NCBI GenBank assembly: GCA_014655195.1
Contig: BNBH01000043.1
Coordinates: 1-43,699 of the forward strand
DNA: 43,699 nucleotides
Direction of reading: 5' to 3'
DNA from: Streptomyces cellulosae
GTDB taxonomy: Bacteria; Actinomycetota; Actinomycetes; Streptomycetales; Streptomycetaceae
A program made the position numbers and the translations under genes. Under the pieces are notes generated by a model. The model saw only the letters and a program-made list of their open reading frames with translations. It had not been told where the DNA came from and did not search any database. Positions 25,014 through 33,453 of this stretch are shown one piece after another; the stretch's first letter is position 1, and each line of letters opens with the position of its first letter.

Positions 25014-25042
25014 GATGGGGGCGCCCCTGTGGCGCCCCCATC
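25014..25042 (+). terminator. Terminator/attenuator hairpin after the ATPase gene
   Basis: GATGGGGGCGCC and GGCGCCCCCATC form a perfect 12-bp stem with a CCTGT loop, followed by a short T run (GCTTTG). It lies between the ATPase and thioredoxin genes and should reduce read-through into the latter. Confidence 0.75.
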
Positions 25043-25072
25043 GCCGCTTTGGGATCACAAGGAGCACGGGTG

Positions 25073-25405
25073 ATGACCGCCTTTCCCATCCTCCGCCGTG
25101 ACCAGCTCACGGCGGCAATGTCCGTGCCCGGCCTGGTGCTGCTCGACTTCTGGCAAGCCTCCTGTGCCCCCTGCCGGGCACTGGAGCCGCGCCTGGAACA
25201 CTTCGCCCAGCGGCACCTGGGGGAGTTCACCGGCTACCGCATCAACGTCGACACCGACCAGACCACCACGGCCGACTTCGACGTGCTGTCCATCCCGACC
25301 CTCATCCTGCTGCGCGAGCGCCGGGAGGTCGCCCGGCTCGACGGACTCATCCGCGACGCCGATCTGGAGAAGGTGCTGGGGGAGAACCGGGACAGCTCCG
25401 CTTGA
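25073..25405 (+). CDS. Thioredoxin-like protein (CAPC active site)
   Basis: A 110-residue cytosolic thioredoxin fold protein. The active site is WQASCAPCRAL (Cys31 and Cys34), so CAPC rather than the usual CGPC, and the cis-Pro segment SIPTLILL is present. It could keep thiols of Csp, CopZ or the ATPase reduced under copper stress; this is inference. The ATG at 25073 follows AAGGAGCACGGG; a GTG one codon earlier is also possible. It lies after the ATPase terminator hairpin. The third MerR-type promoter begins just before its stop codon, at 25402. Confidence 0.88.
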   Translation: MTAFPILRRDQLTAAMSVPGLVLLDFWQASCAPCRALEPRLEHFAQRHLGEFTGYRINVDTDQTTTADFDVLSIPTLILLRERREVARLDGLIRDADLEKVLGENRDSSA

Positions 25406-25432
25406 CCTGGCCCCTGGGGCCAGCTTCTAGCG
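25402..25432 (+). promoter_or_regulatory. MerR-type promoter/operator before MFS gene
   Basis: TTGACC, 19-bp spacer with TGGCCCCTGGGGCCAG (a perfect 16-bp palindrome), then CTAGCG. It begins in the last codons of the thioredoxin gene and is about 130 bp upstream of the MFS start. Confidence 0.78.
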
Positions 25433-25565
25433 TCAGCCCGGGCCGACCCCATCCCGGCAGCCGACCTTGGTGGAGGGAAGATCTCTCCTGACGGGCCGCA
25501 GGGGTCGGCTCGCCCCTGCACCGCCTTCCAAGCGGTGCCCCGCAGATCAGAGGACCAGGAGCCAG

Positions 25566-26831
25566 ATGCCGCGCCGCCTGCCGAAGGTGTTCACCTACCC
25601 GGCGTACCGCCGACTGTGGACCGCATCGACGCTGTCGCGGTGGGGCGACGCCTTCCACACCGTGGCCCTGCCGCTGCTCGTGCTGCACCTGACCGGCTCC
25701 GGGCTCGGGGTGGGGATGGTGGTCATCGCCGAGATCGTGCCCGTCCTGCTGCTCGCACCCGTCGCCGGGGCAGTGGTCGACCGCGTCTCACCGCTCAAGG
25801 TGATGATCGCCGCCGACCTGGTCCGCGCCGCACTCGTCGCCGTGCTGCCGCTGGTGTACGGGAACATCGGCGCCGTCTACGCGATCGCCTTCGGCCTGTC
25901 GGCCGCCTCGGTGTTCTTCAACCCCGCCACCGGCGCCCTGCTGCCCCGCCTCGTCGGGGAAAAGGAGCTAGTCACGGCGAACTCCGGGATCTGGACCGCG
26001 GCGGTCCTCTCCCAGATCGCCCTCGCCCCGGCCGCCGGTCTGCTGGTCGTGGCGTTCGGGTTCGCCCCCGCCTTCCTCATCAACGCCGCCAGCTTCGTCC
26101 TCTCCGCCCTGGTACTGGGCCGCTTGCCGCTGGCCGCCCGCCCAAACACCACACCGGACCACGGTGAGGCGGTGCATCCGGTCGGCAGGTGGCGGCGCTG
26201 GGCCCACCAGGCAGGCGGCGGCATCCACCTCATCGCCCGGGACCGGCTGCTGCGCACCCTCGCGGCCGGCCAGCTGCTGGCCGCACTGTCCGCCGGAGCC
26301 ACCAGCGCCCTGCTCGTCGTGCTCGCCGCCGACCGCCTGCACCTGGGACCCGCCGGGTACGGCTGGCTGCTCGCCGCCATCGGCATCGGCGCCGCCGCAG
26401 GCCCCCTGCTGGTGCTGCGGCGCATCGAGGACCCGCGCCGCCCGCTGCTGGTCTTCGGCCCCTTCGCCCTGCGCGGCGGCGTCGACCTCACCCTGGCCGC
26501 CACCACCAACCCCGTCGTGGCCGGCGGCGCACTGGCCGCCTACGGGGTGGGCACCTCCACCGGCGCGGTCACCTTCACCTCCCTGCTGCAAGCCACCGCC
26601 CCCGAAACCCACCGTGGCCGCGTCCTGGCCGCCTTCGACGTGCTCTGGCAGACCGGCCGCCTCGCCTCCCTACTCGTCGGCGGACTGCTCGCCGACACCA
26701 TCGGCGTCCACTGGGTCTTCCTCGGCGGCGGCATCCTCCTGCTCGCCGCCGCCACGCTGGGATTCACCACCCGCATAGGCTCCCCAGGCCAACACGACGG
26801 GCGAGTGCAGCGGCGTCCAGCGGCAGGCTGA
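25566..26831 (+). CDS. MFS transporter (DHA3-like)
   Basis: A 421-residue major facilitator protein with about twelve spans. The N-terminal FTYPAYRRLWTASTLSRWGD and the loop VVDRVSPLKVMI (corresponding to the MFS loop 2-3 motif) are typical of the MefA/DHA3-type efflux group. The substrate is unknown; the MerR-type promoter upstream suggests induction by the same metal signal as the copper genes, so it may export a metal, a metal complex or a thiol metabolite. The ATG at 25566 has a ribosome site (AGGACCAGGAG). It is the last gene of the metal cargo before the frameshifted STAS gene, which is convergent. Confidence 0.87.
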   Translation: MPRRLPKVFTYPAYRRLWTASTLSRWGDAFHTVALPLLVLHLTGSGLGVGMVVIAEIVPVLLLAPVAGAVVDRVSPLKVMIAADLVRAALVAVLPLVYGNIGAVYAIAFGLSAASVFFNPATGALLPRLVGEKELVTANSGIWTAAVLSQIALAPAAGLLVVAFGFAPAFLINAASFVLSALVLGRLPLAARPNTTPDHGEAVHPVGRWRRWAHQAGGGIHLIARDRLLRTLAAGQLLAALSAGATSALLVVLAADRLHLGPAGYGWLLAAIGIGAAAGPLLVLRRIEDPRRPLLVFGPFALRGGVDLTLAATTNPVVAGGALAAYGVGTSTGAVTFTSLLQATAPETHRGRVLAAFDVLWQTGRLASLLVGGLLADTIGVHWVFLGGGILLLAAATLGFTTRIGSPGQHDGRVQRRPAAG

Positions 26832-26987
26832 GGCTTGCCGCAGCTCAGGGATACGGCCCCCTTAACCCGGTACCCCGAGCTACACCAACCTGGCCAGAGC
26901 TATGCGAGAGCTGGGCCGTCCACGAAGTGGTTCAGCCGCACAGGACGTACGCGCACCGGCTCACCGGCGCACCGCCCGGCCATGGCT

Positions 26988-27430
26988 TCACCGTACGTCC
27001 CGCTGCTCGATGGTGAAGGCGCTGCTGGCATGCGTCAGCCGCAGCAGCCTTGCCAGCGGGTGCGGGACCGAGCACAGCCGCAGCTCGCTGCCGCGGGCCT
27101 TGGCCGTGCGGGCGGCGGCCAGCAGCGCGGACAGGCCGGTGCAGTCGCAGAAGTCAGCTGGCCGCAGTCGACGTCGACGCGGTCGTGGGCTGCCACGGCA
27201 GCCTTGAGGGTGTCGTGTACATCCGGGGCGCTGACCACGCCGAGGTCCCCGGCCACGGTCACCCGGCAGCGGCCGGGCCCGGTCGGGTGCACTGCGACGT
27301 GGATCGTGTCGTACACGGCGCCCCCAGTCAGCGACGCGGACGGGGTGTGCCTCCAGGAGACCCCCGGACCGGCGGCGGTGTCCAGTAACGCAGGACGCCC
27401 GGCGGCGGCAGCATCGGCCGGACGCTTCAT
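26988..27430 (-). pseudogene. STAS-domain gene with a one-base frameshift
   Basis: A second STAS protein, homologous along its length to the intact gene at 18812-19222 (shared VTVAGDLG/VTVAGELD, SAPDVHDTL/SAPGVRDTL and, after the shift, FCDCTGLSALLAA). The reading frame is broken at about 27151-27155: the intact gene has ACCTTC where this copy has ACTTC, so one C is missing. Restoring it gives a full domain ending at 26988. The start may be ATG 27430. It may be inactive, or the gap may be an assembly error. It lies inside the transposon, convergent to the MFS gene. Confidence 0.75.
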
Positions 27431-27478
27431 CCCGGCCGCCGGGCGGCGTCCAGTCTCACCTACTCGGCTGCGGCCTCG

Positions 27479-27925
27479 GTGCCCCGGCGCCGTCTCCTTT
27501 TGTCCGCCCGCACCCACGCGGCGCCGGCGTTCGGCAACCCCGCCCACTGGGCCGCGGGCCTCCCGGAGACCGGCCGGGCCGCCCGGCACAGCCCGGAGCG
27601 GATCACGGCCGGGACCGAGGAAGCCTTTCACCTGCGGTTCCTCGCCCAGTGCGCGGCGCCGGACGCGCAGATGACGACGGTCGGCCAGGCGCTGCACCTG
27701 GTCGACGTCGTGACCGGCTCCGCCGCCACCCTCACTCTCACCGAGGGCCGGTGGGAGGTCCGCGAGGGCGGCCCCGTACGGCTGTGGGAGCGGATCGAGT
27801 GCGTACTGACCGCGTACGACGAGGCTGGCCGGCCCGAGCCGGAGACGTTCACCCTGCACGTCTACGACGGCGGGCAGCACCTGCGGCACCCGCGCCTGCC
27901 CGGCCTGCCGCTGCGCAGGCCCTGA
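27479..27925 (+). CDS. Hypothetical protein with methyltransferase-tail similarity (possibly truncated)
   Basis: A 148-residue frame from GTG 27479. The C-terminal 60 residues (VREGGPVRLWERIECVLTAY, then EAGRPEPETFTLHVYDGGQ) resemble the tail of actinobacterial FxLD/isoaspartyl-type methyltransferases, where GPRRLWDEVE..W is followed by FGLTVTPEGQ. There is no SAM-binding motif upstream in this frame, so it may be a truncated remnant. The ribosome site is not evident. A strong terminator hairpin follows at once. Confidence 0.5.
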   Translation: MPRRRLLLSARTHAAPAFGNPAHWAAGLPETGRAARHSPERITAGTEEAFHLRFLAQCAAPDAQMTTVGQALHLVDVVTGSAATLTLTEGRWEVREGGPVRLWERIECVLTAYDEAGRPEPETFTLHVYDGGQHLRHPRLPGLPLRRP

Positions 27926-27940
27926 CGCCCCAGCCGGACT

Positions 27941-27987
27941 CCAGGCGCCCGGGCGGGGCGTGTGACGGCCTCCGCCCGGGCGCCTGG
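27941..27987. terminator. Bidirectional terminator, 16-bp perfect stem
   Basis: CCAGGCGCCCGGGCGG and CCGCCCGGGCGCCTGG form a perfect 16-bp stem with a 15-nt loop, between convergent genes at 27925 and 27994. Confidence 0.75.
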
Positions 27988-27993
27988 CCGTGG

Positions 27994-28110
27994 TCACCGC
28001 ACCCACTCGTACTCGTCGTCTTCCCATCCGGCATCGCGGTCGTCGTCGCTGAGGAGGTCGTTCACCTCGTCCTCGGAAAGCACTTCGCGCGGATCCTGCA
28101 TGGCTCTCAT
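27994..28110 (-). CDS. Small acidic protein
   Basis: A 38-residue protein too short for most gene calls. The sequence is strongly acidic (REVLSEDEVNDLLSDDDRD, then GWEDDEYEWVR) with good coding character and a terminator hairpin right behind it. The first ATG is at 28110, a second three codons later with a GAGAG ribosome-like stretch. It is divergent to the transposase gene, 105 bp away, and could be a DNA-mimic or transposition-linked peptide; no family is known to me. Confidence 0.45.
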   Translation of the reverse strand: MRAMQDPREVLSEDEVNDLLSDDDRDAGWEDDEYEWVR

Positions 28111-28215
28111 GATGCAGGCCCGGCCGTTGCCCCCGGGCCGGCGGCTCGTTGGGCCGAACGAGTGACGGTGAACGGCCCGGTGACGGGCGGACGGTGAAGG
28201 GGCGGGGCAGCCGGG

Positions 28216-31200
28216 ATGGCGCGTGATCTGGGCCTGGACGAGGTCGTCGACCACTTCACGCTGAACAGCGAGGAGACCGGCTGGCTGCGCAACAAGACCG
28301 GCGCCACCCGGCTCGGGTTCGCGGTGCAGATGAAGTTCCTGCTCTGGCGTGGCCGGTTCCCCAGGATGCGGCTGGAGCTGCCCCGCGACGCGGTCGAGCA
28401 CGTCGCCCGCCAGGTCGGCGTCGACGCCGGCGAGCTGGCCGCGTACGACTTCACCTCCCGCACCGCCCAGCGGCACCGCACCGAGCTGCGCGAGCTGACC
28501 GGCTGGCACGAGTGCAGCCGCACCGACATGGTGAAGGTCACCTCGTGGCTGGTCGATGAAATCTGGCACGACGAGCGGCGCGAGGAGCCGATCCGTGCCG
28601 AGCTGCTCAAGCAGATGCGCACCGACCTGATCGAGCCGCCCACGGCCGACCAGGTCACCACCATCGTCCGCTCCGCACTCCATCAGGCCGAGGAACGCGC
28701 GACCAGCGAGGTCGCCGACCGGCTGGCGCGGACCGAGGGGTGCACGCGGCGGCTGGATGCCCTGGTCTTCACTGACGTCGCCAGCGACCAGGGCGACGTT
28801 GCCGAGGACGGAGGCGACGACGCGGCCGAGGACGTCGAGGCGGTCCTGTCGCAGATCAGGCCCATCCCGGCAACGTCAGCCTGAACTCGCTGCTGGACGA
28901 GATCAAAAAGCTCAAGCAGGTCAGGGCCCTTGCGGTGCCGACCGACGCCTTCGCCCGGATCGGGCCGCAGGTCATCGACGCCTGGCGCGCTCGCGCGGCG
29001 GCCTCCTCGCCCAGCCACCTACGGCGCTTCAGTTCCGAGGTGCGGCACGTGCTGCTCGCCGCGCTGGTCTTCCGCCGCGAGCGGGAGATCACCGACACCC
29101 TGGTGGAACTGCTGAACTCCACCGTGCACCGCATCAACGCCCGCGCCGAGAAGAAGGTCACCGAACACTTCGTCGCCGAGTTCACCCGGGTCCGCGCCAA
29201 GTCCGGGCTGCTCGGGAAGATCGCCGCCGCCTCCCTCGGCAGCCCCGAGGGCACCGTGCGCGACGTGGTCTACCCGGCAGCCGGAGGGGAGAAGACCCTC
29301 AAGGACCTGGTCGCCGAGCTGAAGGCCACCAACGCCGAGTTCGCCCGCTCCAAGCGCGAGGTGTTCAAGTCCTCCTACAGCAACCACTACCGGCGCGGCC
29401 TGATGGACCTGCTCGGCGTGCTTCAGTTCTGCTCCTCCAACGACCGGCACAAGCCCGTCATCGACGCCCTGAAGCTGATCGAGCGGCAAAAGGACTCCTC
29501 CACCACCTATCTGCCGCTCGGCGAGACCATCCCGTTGGAGGGCGTGGTCCGCAAGGACTGGATGGAGTTCGCCCTGCACACCCCCGACAAGGGCCCGCGG
29601 CGGGTGATCCGCACCGTGTACGAGGCGTGCGTCTTCCAGGCCCTGCGCGACCGGCTGCGCTGCAAGGAGATCTGGGTGGTCGGCGCCGACCGCTGGCGCA
29701 ACCCGGACGAGGACCTGCCCGACGACTTCGAGACCCGCCGCGCCGAGTACTACGACAAGCTGAACAAGCCGCGCGACGCGAAGGTGTTCACCGCCCAGCT
29801 CCAGGCCGAGATGCGCGCCGAGCTCGGCGCCCTGGACACCGCCCTGCCGAAACTGCCGTGGGTGACCATCGGCGCCCGCCAGCGCGGCGGCGCCATCAAG
29901 TGCACCGAACCCGAGCCCCAGCCGGAGCCCAAGAACCTGCGCAAGCTCAAGAAGGCGATCCAGAAAAAGTGGGGCACCGTCCCGCTGATCGACATCCTCA
30001 AGGAAGCCGCCCTGCGCACCCCCATGCTCAAGGCCCTCGCCCCGGTCGGCACCCGCGAGGCCGTCGACGAGGCCAAGCTCCTCGAACGCCTGCTCCTGAT
30101 CGCGTACGCGTACGGCACCAACTCCGGCATCCGCGCGGTCGCGGCCGGCGGCCACGGCCACACCGAGGAAGAGCTGCGCTACACCGCCCGCCGCTACCTG
30201 ACCGCCCCCGGCCTCAAGGGCGCCCAGGTCGCCGTCGCCAACGCCACCTTCGCCGCCCGCTCGGAGGCCATCTGGGGCCAGGGCACCACCACCGTCGCCT
30301 CGGACTCCACCCACTTCAAAGCCTGGGACCGCAACATCTTCACCCAGTGGCACTCCCGCTACGGAGGCCGCGGCATCCTCGTGTACTGGCACGTCGAAAA
30401 GGGTTCGATGGCCATTCACAGCCAGCATCTGACCTGCACCGCCTCCGAGGTCGCCGCCGCGATCGAGGGCATGGTGCGGCACGCCACCGCCATGAAGGCC
30501 GAAGGCAATTACGTCGACTCCCACGGGCAGTCCGAAATCGGGTTCGGACTGACCCGGCTGCTGGGCTACGACCTGCTGCCGCGCATCAAGCAGATCAACA
30601 CCGTCAAGCTCTACCGGCCCGGCCGCGAGGACGAGGACACCTACGACCGCCTCGCCGACGCCATGACCCGCCCCATCCGCTGGGACGTCATCGAGAACAA
30701 CTACGACCAGCTCATCAAGTACGCCACCGCGATCCGAGTCGGCACCGCCTCCACCGAGGCCATCCTGCGCCGCTTCACCCGCACCGCCTCCCACCCCGTC
30801 TACCAGGCCATGCTGGAAGTCGGCCGCGCCCAGAAGACCATCTTCGTCGCCCGCTACCTGCGCGACCGCGACCTCCAGCGCGAGATCCAGGAGGGCCTCA
30901 ACGTCGTCGAGGGCTGGAACGGCGCCAACGACGTGCTGTTCTTCGGCAAGAGCGGCGAACTCGCCTCAAACCGCCGTGACCAGCAAGAACTATCCATCCT
31001 CGCCCTGCACCTGCTCCAAGCCGCCCTGGTCTACGTCAACACGCTCATGATCCAGGACATGCTCGCCGATCCCGAATGGGCCGGCCGCCTCACCGACGAG
31101 GACCGCCGCGCGCTCACCCCGCTGTTCTGGATGCACATCCAGCCCTACGGCGAGGTACGGCTGAACATGTCCAGCCGCCTCCAGCTCTCCGCCCCCACCA

Positions 31201-31229
31201 ACCCGGAGCCAGCACCCGCCGCGGCCTGA
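28216..31229 (+). pseudogene. tnpA: Tn3-family transposase TnpA, full length with one frameshift
   Basis: Total length fits 1,004 residues, the normal size of Tn3-family transposases. The N-terminal DUF4158 part (28216-28884) contains LRNKTGATRLGFAVQMKFL; the C-terminal DDE part runs from about 28860 to 31229. Catalytic motifs are visible: SDSTHFKAWD, a later VDSHGQSEIGFGL, and EGWNGAND with the Glu. The frames join at about 28859-28861: in the downstream frame the junction reads AHPGNVSLNSLLDE, so one G is missing in ATCAGGCCC. Either the gene is disrupted, or this is an assembly indel; the sequence does not look like a slippery site. Translated as is, TnpA would be split. Confidence 0.9.
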
Positions 31230-31270
31230 CCGCCCGGTCGGCTCGCCGGGCACGGAGCGATCCTGAAGAC

Positions 31271-31618
31271 ATGGCCCATGTCCGCGCCTGCGCGTGCTGC
31301 GGCGCCCGGCTCCCCAGGAGCACGCCGCCGCAACGCCGGTACTGCGACGACACCTGCCGTGCCCAGGCGTACAGGGACCGGCAGGTCGAGGAGCGGCGCT
31401 ACGCGCTGCTGGGCATCCTCGGCGCCGCCTACATGCGAGGCGACCGCCGTACGCTCCGGCAACTGACATGCCCGGAGTGCGGGAATCCGACCTTCGCCAG
31501 CGCGGGCCGGCGTCGGGATGCGAGGTACTGCGGAGATCGTTGCCGTGCCCGCGCCGCGCGCCGCCGGGCAGCCCGGCGGGCACGCTCTGCGGCTGACAGC
31601 CGTGACGTAGAGCCGTAA
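31271..31618 (+). CDS. Small double zinc-finger-like protein
   Basis: A 115-residue protein with two similar Cys-rich units: CACCGARL..RYCDDTCRAQAYRD (about 6-40) and CPECGNPTF..RYCGDRCRARAARR (about 74-105). Each has CxxC followed by YCxxxCR, as in short treble-clef or zinc-ribbon modules, and both end in Arg-rich helices suited to DNA or RNA contact. The ATG at 31271 follows CTGAAG. It is the last gene before the right inverted repeat and 41 bp behind tnpA, so it probably belongs to the transposon backbone. Confidence 0.65.
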   Translation: MAHVRACACCGARLPRSTPPQRRYCDDTCRAQAYRDRQVEERRYALLGILGAAYMRGDRRTLRQLTCPECGNPTFASAGRRRDARYCGDRCRARAARRRAARRARSAADSRDVEP

Positions 31619-31741
31619 CACTCAGCCCGCCTACTGCCGGGTATAGCAGGCTCCATCGCATGGTTTCGGAGATCACCCGTCACCGTGCGCCCGCGACCAG
31701 AACGCGGACACCCACATGAAACGACCCCTGACTTCGTCACA

Positions 31742-31785
31742 CTCAGCTACATGTCGGTTGGTTCGCCGTTCGTTAACGGCACCCC
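31742..31785 (-). repeat. Right terminal inverted repeat (44 bp)
   Basis: Perfect reverse complement of 19241-19284, ending in CCCC at 31785. Confidence 0.95.
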
Positions 31786-31790
31786 GACAT
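31786..31790 (+). repeat. Target site duplication, right copy (GACAT)
   Basis: Same 5 bp as at 19236-19240, directly outside the right inverted repeat. Confidence 0.9.
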
Positions 31791-32074
31791 CCGTACCGCA
31801 GCACGATTTGGTGACAACTTGACGTCTCGCCTGCTGCATCGCGCAGCGTGATCCGCGACGGCACCATGCTCCTTACCGGCAACAGCCGTGCCCCCGTCGG
31901 CGCCCCGATGAGGAGTTCGCCGAATTGAGCAAGGGGCATGAACGGCACGAGCCGTGAGTCGGCAAGCCCTTTCAGCTCCATGAGCGGTATGCCGACGGGG
32001 CAAGAGTCCGTATCGCCGCCATTGTCCAGGTCCGGCCCGTCGCCGAAGTGCATGCTCAGCGGCACCCGCAGCAA
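31786..32074 (-). CDS. Hypothetical protein, 3' end interrupted by the transposon
   Basis: A minus-strand frame of about 96 residues with reasonable Streptomyces codon character (SMHFGDGPDLDNGGDTDSCP, IPLMELKGLADSRLVPFMPL, QFGELLIGAPTGARLLPV) that runs into the right inverted repeat. I recognise no family. Start is uncertain: a TTG at 32074 is used, and another frame begins upstream at 32144 with MTVQQALSWLV. If real, its original 3' end was displaced by the transposon; before insertion the frame would have run antisense to the STAS gene. Confidence 0.35.
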
Positions 32075-32604
32075 GTTGCTCTGCGGTGACGCCGGCGATG
32101 TGTGTGAAGCACACCAACCACGACAGTGCCTGCTGCACAGTCACAGCTCTAACACCAGCAGGCCCGTCGAGCGAGGCGGGGACGGCGCACCCTTCCCGGC
32201 GGCTGGCCTGATCGCGCGATGAGACCAGGGCGGCCTCCTATCCCTGCCCGGCCACAGGGAACCAGACGCCGGCGCCCCGTGCCGCACCCCGAGTCTCGGC
32301 ACGGAAAGCCGGACAACTACCGGACGGCGGGCTGCGAACAAAGCGCCTGCTGGCGCTCGGGTAGTTGGAGCAGCGACTGGTGAAAGCGGCCGGTGAATGG
32401 CACGGTACGCGGACAGTAGCTCAAGCCGCCCAGAGGGTGATCCACGATGAGGTGAGCCCGGATGGAGCAAGCCCGCAGGGTGCTCACCTAAAGGGATTCA
32501 TACGTTGGGTGTCGAGACGGTCGCTTTCCGCAGCCGTCCTCGACAGGCTCCCCTGTGCCGGTGCGGCAGCGCTCCGTGCTGGCCTGCCCTGGAAGGACTC
32601 CAAC
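32075..32604. other. Gap with no supported gene
   Basis: About 530 bp upstream of the DUF305 gene. The open frame extending back from the DUF305 protein is not supported by a start signal. An imperfect inverted repeat GTGAGC..GCTCAC lies around 32453-32487. Confidence 0.35.
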
Positions 32605-33453
32605 GTGCACATAACCACTCTCCGGCGCGGCAGTGCTGTGATGATCGCCCTAGGGGCGTTCGTCTGCGCGCCCGCCGCCGTCGCCGCCCCGGCCACGCCT
32701 GGTGCGATCGTGCGGGCAGAAGTCGAACACGACCAGCCGATGCCCACCCCTCCGGTCGCCTACGAGTTCGGCGAGACACTGGCGAAACTGAAGGGCAAGC
32801 AGCTGGAGATCACCTTCCTCGCCGAGATCATCGGGCATCATAAGGCGGCCATCGAGATGGCCGAGCTCGAGCTTGAGCGCGGCGTCGACCCCGACATTCG
32901 CACCCACGCCGAAAACATCATCGCCAGCCAGAAGCACCAGGTGGAGCAGTTCACCCGCTGGCTGCACCAGTGGTACGGCCTCACCCCTGAGGACGCCATG
33001 GAGCACATCTCCGCCGAGGCCCGCAAAGAGATGGCCGAGATGGAGAAGGACACCGAGCGCATGATGGACATGCTGCGTGCGGTGGACAAGGGCAAGAAGT
33101 TCGACACCGCATTCGTGCACATGATCATTCCGCACCACGGTTCGGGGGTGATCGAGTTCCTGGAGCCGCAGGCCCGCGCGGTCCACGCCGAGCTGCGGGT
33201 CGCAGCCGCCTCCGGGGCGATGACGCAGGAGTCGGAGATCGTAGACTTCCGCAAGTGGCTGTCCGGCCAGGCCGCGCCCATGGCAATGGACGAGCAGATG
33301 ATGCCCAAGGGTGGTGCGGACACCGGTGACGGCGCCAGCGCCAGCCAGGCGTCCACCACGCCGCTGATCGCGGCGGGGGGCGCGCTGGCCGCCGCGGGCG
33401 CGGGCGGTGTCGCGGTTGTGCTGCGCTGGCGGCGCGGTGCCGAGCAGGGCTGA
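32605..33453 (+). CDS. DUF305 protein with C-terminal membrane anchor
   Basis: A 282-residue exported protein. The N-terminal signal (SAVMIALGAFVCAPAAVAAP) looks cleavable at AxA. The DUF305 domain carries ITFLAEIIGHHKAAIEMAEL and FVHMIIPHHGSGVIEFLEPQ, with the paired His in each repeat, and Met-rich helices (EMEKDTERMMDML). The end is a Ser/Ala linker, one membrane span (AAGGALAAAGAGGVAVVL) and a basic tail (RWRRGAEQG), an arrangement like sortase substrates but without a clear LPxTG. The GTG at 32605 has a good ribosome site (GGAAGGACTCCAAC). The sortase gene overlaps its 3' end. It may bind copper at the cell surface. Confidence 0.85.
   Translation: MHITTLRRGSAVMIALGAFVCAPAAVAAPATPGAIVRAEVEHDQPMPTPPVAYEFGETLAKLKGKQLEITFLAEIIGHHKAAIEMAELELERGVDPDIRTHAENIIASQKHQVEQFTRWLHQWYGLTPEDAMEHISAEARKEMAEMEKDTERMMDMLRAVDKGKKFDTAFVHMIIPHHGSGVIEFLEPQARAVHAELRVAAASGAMTQESEIVDFRKWLSGQAAPMAMDEQMMPKGGADTGDGASASQASTTPLIAAGGALAAAGAGGVAVVLRWRRGAEQG

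Larger units (their letters stand above)
19241..31785. mobile_element. Tn3-family transposon, 12,545 bp, carrying copper cargo
   Basis: The element is bounded by perfect 44-bp inverted repeats starting GGGG and flanked by a GACAT 5-bp duplication, so both ends are defined to the base. It contains a serine recombinase near the left end, a full-length Tn3-type transposase near the right end (with one frameshift), and cargo between them: Csp copper-storage protein, MerR regulator, CopZ, P1B-ATPase, thioredoxin, MFS exporter and a frameshifted STAS gene. Intact ends and duplication imply a transposition not long ago on an evolutionary scale. It sits 14 bp beyond the STAS stop codon and may interrupt a minus-strand open frame on the right. 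Confidence 0.95.

Noticed and set aside
28757..30979. A 740-residue open frame overlapping tnpA
   Set aside because: Arg/Pro/Gly-rich shadow of the transposase; all transposase motifs are in the other frame.
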